DNA of 16,183 bases from the NCBI RefSeq assembly GCF_042432825.1, contig NZ_JBHLWN010000086.1, positions 1 to 16,183 on the forward strand, written 5' to 3'. The stretch comes from Gordoniibacillus chartarius (lineage in GTDB: Bacteria; Bacillota; Bacilli; Paenibacillales; NBRC-103111). A program made the position numbers and the translations under genes. How positions within the stretch are numbered: the first letter of the stretch is position 1; the number at the start of each line of letters is the position of its first letter. The notes below the pieces were generated by a model that made no database searches, had not been told where the DNA came from, and worked only from the letters and a program-made list of their open reading frames with translations. Below, in pieces: positions 1 to 8,261 of the stretch.

Positions 1-592
1 TTTTCCTCTTTTTTCATGCCGAAGAGACGGATACAACTGACTTAAATCACCGGACTTCTAGCATCCTAACAATGTGGTACGCCAAACCGCCGTAATAAGC
101 ATGATGATGGGATTTAGCAGCGGGTGAAGATTCCAGCTTATCCTTAACTCTCTCAAAGCAAAAAGTAACAATCGACCTAATTTCCTTATTCGTTAGACTA
201 CTTATGGCTTGTTCAATGATTGGAAGGAGCTCATTTGCTCCTACCGGGGATGATCGAATAAAATCTCTTATCGATACCCCATCTTGCTCCGTAGTTTTAC
301 GAATTCGGATCACTTTTACTTGCAGCTTATCTCTGTACACTTGAATCAAACCCTGCACCTTAACAAGACACATCGGAAAGAATGTTTCAATATCAGTCTT
401 ACTTGCGTCCCAGTACTTTGCTGAGATATGACCACTGGAATCAGCCAGTACTATGTCTAAATAATCCTTTGGAATCGAACTATTTGTTTGTTTTACCTCA
501 ATTTCTTTAATCAGGTAATAGCCTACAAACTCGTCCCCGTCTATAAAATCCTTTATTAACTTTGACACAAGCTCACCTCTACGTAATGGCAT
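1..592 (-). pseudogene. YhaM-like 3'-5' exoribonuclease (OB-fold + HD), frameshifted and cut by the window edge
   Basis: YhaM-family proteins are 3'-to-5' exonucleases with an N-terminal OB fold and a C-terminal HD phosphohydrolase domain, about 310-330 residues long. The open frame 47-592 (181 residues) shows the OB-like part (GDEFVGYYLIKEIEVK, then DSSGHISAKYWDA) and the first HD histidines in SHHHAYYGGLAYHIVRML. It stops with TGA at 47-49. Another frame continues to the edge as GDLSQLYPSLRHE, close to what follows this motif in the family, so a one-base shift lies near positions 49-56. The first ATG (592) has no good ribosome binding site. A GTG at 568 is preceded by AGAGGTGAG and gives MSKLIKDFIDGDE, a more usual start. 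The gene follows the PIWI-RE gene by 57-81 bases and may be co-transcribed. The domain call is firm; loss of function is inferred. Confidence 0.72.
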
Positions 593-649
593 ATAATTGC
601 CATATTAGCATCTTCCCGTTAAATATATGCAAAATCTACATACATAACT

Positions 650-3124
650 TCAATATTGTAGAGATAGATCTTCTCTAATATCCACTACAACTTCCTCGTC
701 AAACTCAGCATCGTAATCATAGTCGTCTTCGTTTCCGGTAATGTATTTTGACAACGAGTTCAAAATGCGCATCGTATACGGAAAAATGGTGTGTTTATCA
801 TAAGTCAAACCTAATCTTCTTAAATGATCTGCTAAAATAGCGAGATTATCCATCTCTTCCTCGTCTGTTGCTCCCAATGGGATGTATTCAACAGCCCTTT
901 GTTGAAGCAATTGTTTCGACGGTGATGTAAACTTGGTTGCATCGTTAGAGATCCCTTTCCACGCACTTGGTCTACCACCCACACCGTAGTAAATGCCAAT
1001 AGGATCTTTAAAAATTCCTGACGCTTTATTGAATTCATTTAATGCATCGTTTATTATTATCCGATACTGCGGGACATCGTCCGTTGCATTAATGCGAATG
1101 AACTTTACTCGAGATTCATTAGACAGGCGTTCATTGAGATACGGAACTTGATCCCAACATATTTTGGTATTTCCAATTGAACGCAACCAATTGTATCTTA
1201 GGGTAGCATTAACTAATACAAGGACTTTTCCATCACAACGGTCTAATTCATTTTGTATCTCTTTCGTGATAAATGCTTCAAACACTTCATTACTTCGATT
1301 TTTTTTACTGGGGCTATCAAGGAATTTTGCTGCATCCATATTTAGTGCCGCTTCGTATATGGACATCCAGGAATCGAGACCCAACATCTTTATACTTAGA
1401 TTTGTACCTACTAATCTCGAAATAGTAGGCAGATATTTATTACCTGCCTTTAGGACTGTGATAGACATTAATGTTCCAGGAAGACTGATTTTATTGACAT
1501 TATCGCTGAAAAAACCGTAATCGTTGAAGAGATCCAATGTAGCATTAATAATTCGGGATACATTTCCTGTCACATCTTCTGTTAGTGGATAAATGAATTG
1601 AGAAAGACGTCCCGTTTTTTTCATTCCTTCCCGAATGGCCTTCTTAGGATCAGTACCTTCTCTCCATTTATCCTTCTCTTCAATCTCTACAAGAGCTAAC
1701 ACGGGATTCCGATTAAGCTCAGTTTTGGATAACCTTTTGATAATCTGATTGATGCGTTTGTCCTCCGCAACTGCACTATCTTTGTACTTATCTACCTCAA
1801 GTTCAGCTACAATACCTTTCGGATTACAATGAACTAATTCGACAATAACTTCTTTATCGCAATTTAACCTGAAATGCGATTCAGAAATTTCTTCAAGTAT
1901 AGTAACGTAATCAATTGACTTCTGTGCTGCCGTCAGTACTTCTCTGATGGCTTCAAACATCTCTTCAGAGCCGTAGACCTCGAAGGTTAAACCTTCTGCT
2001 TTCGGTGCAACCATTGGAAAGCGACTATCGTTCATTCCCCGTCGTGAAATATCAGGGATTAGTTGAAGTTCCTTCGCACCATAGTCTGTTAAAAAGCTTT
2101 TGACCAAGTTAAATAGCCCACTCTTCTCGGGCAGACCAATTCCAGCTTTTACACTGTTACCATTAAACAAATTGTTATTCACGACATAGGCTGTAATTTC
2201 TCCAGAACCTTCAGCATAGATTTTGGGATTTATAAGCAACAAATCCGATTCAAAGGATTCCCCATTGAGTACATCCCAGTACAATCCATCCAATGCAGTC
2301 TCCCATGCAGTAAAAGAGGACTTATCTCCAAGGCATCTCTCGAATTTCAATTGGGAAAATGATCTATCCGTGTTCGTTACATATGGATTTTGAACGGACA
2401 CGAGAACCGAGCAGGAATGACCGGATCTCATGAAACATTTGCCGTCTTTAATTTGTGCTTGGCTCAAATATCTTCTTGTTCCTAGAGTCACAGTCAATAT
2501 GTATCGGTCAGCATCTCCGCCGCGGGTCTTTAATTCAAGCCTAATCACATAAGAAAACGGATCATGGCGGGGGGAATGCCGAAGCGGATTAGAAACGCAT
2601 TCATGTTTGCCATTAAAAATAACATGATAAAACTTTAGTTCTTCGCGAAGTCCATTCCCAAGATCAAGAAACTTGGGGTCTTGGCAAAACTTGATTGCCG
2701 CAATACCGGGAACCCATTGATAGCTATCTATGGACCCATGAATATCACCGAAAGTACAGGAAACCCAGCTAGGGTCCGAATTCCTTACGTCTTCAGGTAA
2801 TTCAGGAATTGAATAGCCCTTTAAATGAGCTAACCATCCAAGAGTGAACTTCTTAATATACGATTCAGGGATAGGTTTTGTAGAGACTAGCCACGGTTGG
2901 TCATAAAGTAACACCCTGTTATCAGAATAAACACAGATGATTTCGGGGAATATGCTTGTAAGCTTTTTCCCTAATGGTTCTACTTTATATGCAAGCTTAA
3001 AGTGATCTGTACGTTCTCTATTAAAGAAGTTACGCCAGCTTTCCGGCATCTTCATATAATAAATGATTTCGTTATAAAATAATGATTCGTCAATCTCCAA
3101 CGCAAAAAGTTCCATCTTCTTCAT
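650..3124 (-). CDS. pPIWI-RE family protein (prokaryotic PIWI/RNase H-fold, DUF3962/DUF3893 type)
   Basis: Large 824-residue protein recognised as the PIWI-like component of the pPIWI-RE three-gene island, a predicted guide-dependent or R-loop-directed system against invading DNA or RNA. The C-terminal half carries the family signatures: LALVEIEE near 477, GTDPKKAIREG at 490-500 followed by GRLSQFIYPL, a strand VLVNATLRYN near 634-645, YYGVGGRP near 708-716, AVEYIPLG near 744-751, and a closing helical stretch with ADHLRRLGL and TIFPYTM. Residues about 375-470 could be the MID-like region; the N-terminal 370 residues would be the family-specific X region. The start at ATG 3124 is set by GGGAGG nine bases upstream, inside the helicase gene, with a 35-base overlap. 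Canonical PIWI catalytic acids are not all evident. Family is confident; activity is unproven. Confidence 0.88.
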   Translation of the reverse strand: MKKMELFALEIDESLFYNEIIYYMKMPESWRNFFNRERTDHFKLAYKVEPLGKKLTSIFPEIICVYSDNRVLLYDQPWLVSTKPIPESYIKKFTLGWLAHLKGYSIPELPEDVRNSDPSWVSCTFGDIHGSIDSYQWVPGIAAIKFCQDPKFLDLGNGLREELKFYHVIFNGKHECVSNPLRHSPRHDPFSYVIRLELKTRGGDADRYILTVTLGTRRYLSQAQIKDGKCFMRSGHSCSVLVSVQNPYVTNTDRSFSQLKFERCLGDKSSFTAWETALDGLYWDVLNGESFESDLLLINPKIYAEGSGEITAYVVNNNLFNGNSVKAGIGLPEKSGLFNLVKSFLTDYGAKELQLIPDISRRGMNDSRFPMVAPKAEGLTFEVYGSEEMFEAIREVLTAAQKSIDYVTILEEISESHFRLNCDKEVIVELVHCNPKGIVAELEVDKYKDSAVAEDKRINQIIKRLSKTELNRNPVLALVEIEEKDKWREGTDPKKAIREGMKKTGRLSQFIYPLTEDVTGNVSRIINATLDLFNDYGFFSDNVNKISLPGTLMSITVLKAGNKYLPTISRLVGTNLSIKMLGLDSWMSIYEAALNMDAAKFLDSPSKKNRSNEVFEAFITKEIQNELDRCDGKVLVLVNATLRYNWLRSIGNTKICWDQVPYLNERLSNESRVKFIRINATDDVPQYRIIINDALNEFNKASGIFKDPIGIYYGVGGRPSAWKGISNDATKFTSPSKQLLQQRAVEYIPLGATDEEEMDNLAILADHLRRLGLTYDKHTIFPYTMRILNSLSKYITGNEDDYDYDAEFDEEVVVDIREDLSLQY

Positions 3125-6100
3125 CGTCAGCTGCCTCCCGAATCAAATTGTTTATACCTTGGAAAAAAGGACCATACAAATTAGCAAACAAAGGGTCGCC
3201 CTTATGCTTCTGCATAATAGCAGCCCAACTATCCAACATCGACATTCCATCAGCATTTCCTACAGGCTTTGCATGAAATTTTGAATCACAAAAGAAAACT
3301 CTAGCATTTTTCCCGCCGCGCAATAACCTTCCGATCATCTGCCAGATTGGTATAAATATAAACCACGCCATTACTTCTCTTTCAGAGTCATTAAGAATCG
3401 ACCAAAAGTCCGGCTTTTTATACATGCTCTCGAATTTAGCATTACTAATTTGCCTTAACTTCGTCATAGCTTTATCGTAAAATATATTTTGCCCCTTTAT
3501 TCTTTGTAAATAGCTTGGTAAATAAGCATGAAGCATTTGAACCAAGTAATTCATATCGTTAGGAATTGGATAAGGGCGAACCAGGAAGAAGACTGACCCA
3601 AAGAGTGCCTCTCCTTTATGATCCAATATATTATATCCTCTCCCCACTGATAAAAGCGGGACAACCAATACTTCAGACTTTTCTTTATAAAATGATTCTA
3701 TCATTGATCTCGAGAAATGATCCGGTTCGTGGTTTCTTTCCTTCGATAGAATCTTATACCGCCCTTCCCAACTACGATCCCCACGAAATGCTCTACCGAC
3801 TGTAGCTACATCGTCGTAGGAATTTACTACTAAGAGCACCCTTCTAGCATTCCCTTGGTTTTTCCAGTAATCCAATTCATACTGGATATCGGATTTCAGC
3901 TGTCCAGCCATTTCGTACAAATTGCCACTTCTTATTTCTTCATCGTTAATTCCCGAAACGGCAATGAAATTACCTTGACGAGCATTTAGGACAGGTTTAT
4001 ACGCCATGCGTATTTCAGAAGCTGTTCGATCGGCCTTGAGTATCCATTCTGGCTGGGAGTTCAGGTTATAATGAGCTGATTCCGGTGCATGGCTTGTACC
4101 GGATAAAAAGATAATAGCTGGACCTTGTTTCAGATCGGAGTGTTCATAAATATGATGCCAATCATGCAGCAAAAGCCTGCCGACTCCCGTGTATTCGATT
4201 AATTTAAATGCCCCAGTTGTTTCCCCATCCATTAAGTCGTATTTATAGCCGATCATAGTGCCTGTCATGGCTTCTTTCATGAATGGTTGATAATCCTTTT
4301 GCATGGTAAACAACGGGGAAAAGTCTGCTGATATTCCGAGTTTTGCTTGAATCATTGGAAAAGATGTTAGTATGAATTTAATGCATTCTTCGGCTCTACA
4401 TAAATAGAGAAAGAACTCCAACTGGGCATAAAATAACTCCTGCTTTACCCGCGGCTGAATCTCTCCTTTTAACTTTTCTTTAACTTTTGTTAGTAAAATC
4501 TGCTTTTCATCTGCACTATCAGTTTGGACTAGCTCATCAACTATACTAGATAAGTTTGGATCTTTATACGGGTCAGCCGCATATTTTGCAAGGGTTTTAT
4601 TTATCTTTTTATAAGTTTCCAAATTAATTGAAAGTTTCTCACTAATTGTGTCAGCAAGTGCAGTCAACCTAATGAGATTACGGCTTATGTTTTTGCGTAA
4701 AGTATGAGAGTGATTTAACTTATTGTAAATTCTCCAGATCACTTGATCTAATTGACGGAGCTTATCCTTCCACTCATTAACAACGGGATCACCAGCAAAT
4801 TCTCCATATCGTCCAGATGTAAGCTGATTGGATTCGTTTAATAATCGCTCAAAAATATCCTCCATTTTTCCAAAAACGTTATACTCGCTTAAAAATGCTT
4901 CATCAAATTGCTTTTGAACCTCGTCTGCTTCGTCAACGAATACGATGTCCAGCAAGTCGTACATCGCTTCATATATTGTCCTCTCATATGGATCAATCAT
5001 AGCCGGAATTCTTGTTTTAAGTACGCTTGCAGAAGTAGCAACCCACACCTCAGCTTCTGAAAGTTGAGAGAGGTCACGATAAACGCCACAAATACTTGCT
5101 AATGGACATTTCACAGGTTTGTTGTCTTGCTTTAATTGCGTACAAGGGTAACTATTATTCCGCTCGTAGTCTTCTGAAAGAGCCTTTATCACACAAACGT
5201 CTGATAGATGTTTTATTGATTGGAAGTTGTCGCTGGACCAGTCGCTAATCTCCCCTATTTCATTAGCATTTGCAAATAGATAGTTTTCTTGATGTAACCT
5301 CCTTGATGATTTCCCAATGATAGGTACAGCATTTATTCCCAACTCGCGTAGAATACTAACACGTTCAATAACTTGAGAAACGCTGCCTTCGATAAATCCT
5401 ATACGAGCTTTTTCTTGCTTCACCAGGCGATAAGTCTCCAAGATCATGAAAGTTGACTTACCTGCTCCTAGACCACCCACTATATGCTGGTTCCCGTGAT
5501 AAACAAATTCATTTGCTTGGTTTATTGACTCCAAAACGAGTGTGCTCGCTCTTTGAGTCCATAGACCAGCTTTACCGACTACTTCATCCATTTTCGCTGT
5601 CAATGCATGACAGTTGAAAGGTAATTGAAGCTTGTACCTATTTTTCTTACGATAGGCTGGGAGTAATTGTAGTTCCTTTTCTCCTAAAGCTTTCGGTATA
5701 CTCCCATAAAAATAATGATATAGTCCTCCCCTTACGATCCGTGAGTATTCAAATCTTCCATGGGTTGCAAATGGTGTATTATTCATTTGTCTTGGAATGG
5801 GATTGTTGAGAACACGTTCGTAATTGGCCTGCCTATTTAATAGAAATCGAGGAGCAAGTCTCTCCGCCATCCCTTTATCATTGATATCGAACAATCGGAA
5901 TTTCTTATCTATAGCTTGATAAACCTGGATTCGTTTGGACAATATCTTTTTACTCCGTAGTTCGGGGAATAATATTCTAAGACGGCTCAGAACATCCATA
6001 CGGCCATTGTGTTTTAAAATTGGTTCATCATAACCAACTAACACTGACCAGGCTTGATCAATATGGAGCGACGTGTCAATCAAATGACATCCCGAAATAA

Positions 6101-6203
6101 AAAGCTCCAAACCTACTAATGTTGAAATTTCTGATTTTTGAAGCTCGAGAGAGTAGAACTCTTTATTTAATTCCTCGGTTAAATCCCAAAACGTTTTTCT
6201 CAT
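3090..6203 (-). CDS. DinG/XPD-type superfamily 2 helicase of the pPIWI-RE island
   Basis: Helicase of about 1037 residues. Walker A is GGLGAGKST (243-251), Walker B is VFVDEADE with the acids at 424-427, a motif III-like SGTSHAPES lies near 698, and motif VI is QMIGRLLRGG at 955-964. Four cysteines (337, 354, 366, 372) lie between Walker A and Walker B, where XPD and DinG helicases hold a 4Fe-4S cluster, so this is probably an Fe-S helicase. The N-terminal 240 residues are a family-specific extension. A GTG at 6215 is possible in frame, but ATG 6203 overlaps the upstream stop as ATGA, which suggests translational coupling, and I choose it. The gene sits between the nuclease and PIWI genes, the arrangement of the known three-gene island. 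It likely unwinds or remodels the target duplex; that role is inferred. Confidence 0.88.
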   Translation of the reverse strand: MRKTFWDLTEELNKEFYSLELQKSEISTLVGLELFISGCHLIDTSLHIDQAWSVLVGYDEPILKHNGRMDVLSRLRILFPELRSKKILSKRIQVYQAIDKKFRLFDINDKGMAERLAPRFLLNRQANYERVLNNPIPRQMNNTPFATHGRFEYSRIVRGGLYHYFYGSIPKALGEKELQLLPAYRKKNRYKLQLPFNCHALTAKMDEVVGKAGLWTQRASTLVLESINQANEFVYHGNQHIVGGLGAGKSTFMILETYRLVKQEKARIGFIEGSVSQVIERVSILRELGINAVPIIGKSSRRLHQENYLFANANEIGEISDWSSDNFQSIKHLSDVCVIKALSEDYERNNSYPCTQLKQDNKPVKCPLASICGVYRDLSQLSEAEVWVATSASVLKTRIPAMIDPYERTIYEAMYDLLDIVFVDEADEVQKQFDEAFLSEYNVFGKMEDIFERLLNESNQLTSGRYGEFAGDPVVNEWKDKLRQLDQVIWRIYNKLNHSHTLRKNISRNLIRLTALADTISEKLSINLETYKKINKTLAKYAADPYKDPNLSSIVDELVQTDSADEKQILLTKVKEKLKGEIQPRVKQELFYAQLEFFLYLCRAEECIKFILTSFPMIQAKLGISADFSPLFTMQKDYQPFMKEAMTGTMIGYKYDLMDGETTGAFKLIEYTGVGRLLLHDWHHIYEHSDLKQGPAIIFLSGTSHAPESAHYNLNSQPEWILKADRTASEIRMAYKPVLNARQGNFIAVSGINDEEIRSGNLYEMAGQLKSDIQYELDYWKNQGNARRVLLVVNSYDDVATVGRAFRGDRSWEGRYKILSKERNHEPDHFSRSMIESFYKEKSEVLVVPLLSVGRGYNILDHKGEALFGSVFFLVRPYPIPNDMNYLVQMLHAYLPSYLQRIKGQNIFYDKAMTKLRQISNAKFESMYKKPDFWSILNDSEREVMAWFIFIPIWQMIGRLLRGGKNARVFFCDSKFHAKPVGNADGMSMLDSWAAIMQKHKGDPLFANLYGPFFQGINNLIREAADDEEDGTFCVGD

Positions 6204-7261
6204 TGGAGCACCCACTTTAACATCTGTTCAAGTTCGTTTTCCATAATAATCTTGATGAATTTCTTTGCATCATCCTTAAGAAGCATCGATACCCTCTTGC
6301 CATAAGAGTTATATAAATCATTTCGATATGCAGGGATAACAACATACACTTGCTCTCCATACTTCTCCAAATAGGACTCGGGTTTTTGATTAAAAAAATT
6401 CGCCAAAGTCCCTGGGTCCTTGAAATCCTTTACATCTAGAAAAACCTTTTTATCATTTAATGAAACAGCAAGATCATATTCGTCAACATTAGGGTACAAT
6501 TCTACTTGATACCCCTTACGTACTAAGGTATCAGCTATCTTCATTTCAGATATCCCGGGTAACAGCACATATCTTTGTACACCGGGAAGTAATCGAAATA
6601 TTCGTTCATTTTCAAAGTTGAAATAGTCTACCTTTTCAAAATTTGCAAGTAAATGACATATATTTTCTTTATTGCACCGCCATTGATCATATATATATTC
6701 GAGTGTCCATCCACAGTTTGGGCATTTACGATAGTTCACTATTTGGGTAGTAACTTCTTCGTAACATTGTCGGACAAGGTTACCCAGTTCACGATCACGA
6801 AATGATTCAGCAAATTGTGCTAATTGAAACGAAGATAACACAGCATTTTGCGGCCTAGATAAAAATGTACGGATTTGGATATACTCTTCCTGCAAGTTCC
6901 GGCTCTCGTCTCTACAATATTGAAGAATAGCAAACATATGCTTTTGCTCTGCTTCAAGCGGAGAAATATATGTATTTAGGAAATCCTCCGCATCCGGTGT
7001 TATCCCTATAAATTCTTCTAATAAAGCAGCTTCAGCCGGATAAAATTCTGCTAGTCGTTGAATTCCCCATTCATTTGAAGGCCTATGAAGAGTCTGAAGA
7101 AGCCTATGCAAATCAACAGGAATCTCACTTCCTGAATGCGCTGATTCATGAACGAACATAAGCATGCCTTTGTGAAGCTCTTCAGGGATCTGGGAATAGT
7201 TTTTTTGCCATTTTTGTAGACCGACAATGAGGAAGTAAAGCATGTCTTGAATCTTATTCAA
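6200..7261 (-). CDS. pPIWI-RE-associated restriction endonuclease-fold protein with zinc ribbon
   Basis: First gene of the PIWI-RE operon, 353 residues. Residues 1-170 are a helical domain I do not recognise beyond its likely identity as the island-specific N-terminal domain. A zinc ribbon follows, with cysteines at 180, 183, 196 and 202. The C-terminal part holds a PD-(D/E)xK nuclease core: D263, then D276-V-K278 at the end of the strand KKVFLDVKDF, followed by a helix. This is expected to be a metal-dependent DNA endonuclease. The start is TTG at 7261, fixed by GGGAGGTG five to seven bases upstream; the first in-frame ATG is six codons later and has no such site. The stop overlaps the helicase ATG by ATGA. 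Nuclease fold is well supported; substrate is unknown. Confidence 0.85.
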   Translation of the reverse strand: MNKIQDMLYFLIVGLQKWQKNYSQIPEELHKGMLMFVHESAHSGSEIPVDLHRLLQTLHRPSNEWGIQRLAEFYPAEAALLEEFIGITPDAEDFLNTYISPLEAEQKHMFAILQYCRDESRNLQEEYIQIRTFLSRPQNAVLSSFQLAQFAESFRDRELGNLVRQCYEEVTTQIVNYRKCPNCGWTLEYIYDQWRCNKENICHLLANFEKVDYFNFENERIFRLLPGVQRYVLLPGISEMKIADTLVRKGYQVELYPNVDEYDLAVSLNDKKVFLDVKDFKDPGTLANFFNQKPESYLEKYGEQVYVVIPAYRNDLYNSYGKRVSMLLKDDAKKFIKIIMENELEQMLKWVLQ

Positions 7262-7281
7262 TTGGACACCTCCCTAAAACG
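7262..7281 (-). promoter_or_regulatory. Strong ribosome binding site selecting a TTG start
   Basis: Read on the minus strand, AGGGAGGTG lies just ahead of TTG 7261. It is the strongest Shine-Dalgarno match near the start of the nuclease gene and decides in favour of the TTG. Confidence 0.7.
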
Positions 7282-7291
7282 TCGATACCTA

Positions 7292-7324
7292 AGTATACCC
7301 CTAATGATTGACAATAATCTGTCA
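7292..7324 (-). promoter_or_regulatory. Candidate promoter and operator of the PIWI-RE operon
   Basis: On the minus strand a TATACT box (7297-7292) lies about 30 bases before the TTG start. Just upstream is an inverted repeat TGACA-N6-TGTCA (7309-7324), where a -35 region would be. No good -35 hexamer is visible, so this could be an activator or repressor site overlapping a weak promoter. It is the only plausible promoter-like signal before the operon. Function is inferred. Confidence 0.35.
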
Positions 7325-7426
7325 GCGAACGTTAGTTCTTAAACGCTGATATAAAACCTATTAGGAATCAAATGTGATTTGTTATTATTAATGAAGAGAA
7401 ACTCTGGGGAGAAGAGGGGAGTACCA

Positions 7427-7459
7427 ATGAACTTCAACGAATTGAAACAAGACGTATGA
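7427..7459 (+). other. Ten-codon plus-strand reading frame with a strong ribosome binding site (gene remnant or leader)
   Basis: GAGGGGAG is followed after five bases by ATG and ten codons (MNFNELKQDV), then TGA. A shift of one base continues as YEAQQLEFKYLA before a stop, with the amphipathic look of a real N-terminus. It is most simply the truncated, decayed start of a plus-strand gene whose body has been lost. A regulatory leader peptide is less likely because no gene follows on that strand. The rest of 7325-7489 shows nothing else that I can identify. Confidence 0.3.
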
Positions 7460-7489
7460 AGCCCAGCAACTCGAGTTTAAATACCTAGC

Positions 7490-8221
7490 TTAATCCTTGC
7501 TTTCAACACTCACTGAATGATACTCACCGTTATCCTCAATTATCAGAGCATTTAAACATTTACCGAATTTAATACCACCATCAATGCCTATTATTTGTCG
7601 ACCAAGCCACGGCTTACAGTTCGTTTCATCATTCTGCAGATTTGAGCAAACTTCGTGGCCGAAAATAATTGTTTTACTTGTAGGAATTTCCCCATCATAT
7701 CGATAAAAACGTCCACGAATCCAACGGAAATCTTTGTTTGAAGTTTGCTTCCAGTCACTCTTTTTAGGATCAATCCCTGCATGAACATAGATGTGCCGGT
7801 CGTCTTCATGGAAGTTAGGCAGGCTCCGCAAAAAGGATACTTCACCTGGATATTGTTTTTTAATATATTCTCGAACTTCATGATCGTCACATTCTAACTG
7901 GTACCACGGGCAAAATGACTGAACAGTCTGAATACCGCCATTTTTAAAACTCAAATAGGGTAAAAAGGGATATTCCTCCTCGTCCAGCCATCGTAGAAAT
8001 AAATCATCATGGTTACCGCCAATTGCAAAAACATTTGAATTACTTACCAGGCTTTGAACCAAACGTACCACCTCAAGCGCCGCCGGTCCCCCATCAACAT
8101 AATCCCCAAGTAATATAAGTTTATCGATGGATGGATTGTAGTTAACTCGAGATAGAAGCGTTACAAAAGTTCGGTAATAGCCATGAATATCTGAAATTAC
8201 GATTGTTCTCACAATGCGCAC
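7490..8221 (-). CDS. PPP-family metallophosphoesterase (serine/threonine phosphatase-like)
   Basis: Protein of about 240 residues with the PPP metal-binding motifs in order: SDIHGYY near the N-terminus, GDYVDGGP, GGNHDD, HAGID and FGHE. These bind two metals and catalyse hydrolysis of phosphoserine/threonine or of dinucleoside polyphosphates. The usual GDxVDRG has glycine instead of arginine here, a residue that normally contacts phosphate, so substrate preference may differ. The start is GTG 8221, or more likely GTG 8212, which has AAGGAA at nine bases. The stop of the ADP-ribosylglycohydrolase gene lies 40 bases upstream, so the two are probably one operon. The fold is clear; whether the target is a protein or a nucleotide cannot be told. 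Confidence 0.85.
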   Translation of the reverse strand: MRIVRTIVISDIHGYYRTFVTLLSRVNYNPSIDKLILLGDYVDGGPAALEVVRLVQSLVSNSNVFAIGGNHDDLFLRWLDEEEYPFLPYLSFKNGGIQTVQSFCPWYQLECDDHEVREYIKKQYPGEVSFLRSLPNFHEDDRHIYVHAGIDPKKSDWKQTSNKDFRWIRGRFYRYDGEIPTSKTIIFGHEVCSNLQNDETNCKPWLGRQIIGIDGGIKFGKCLNALIIEDNGEYHSVSVESKD

Positions 8222-8261
8222 TTCCTTACGGTGCTAAATCATCATTTCTGCCTTCAGCCAG

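Noticed and set aside
7308..7355. Plus-strand promoter from TTGACA at 7308-7313
   Set aside because: No TATAAT-like box at 16-18 bases; the TATAAA at 7350-7355 is too far away.
7591..7890. 99-codon minus-strand frame inside the phosphatase gene
   Set aside because: It overlaps the PPP phosphatase motifs in another frame and has no family resemblance.
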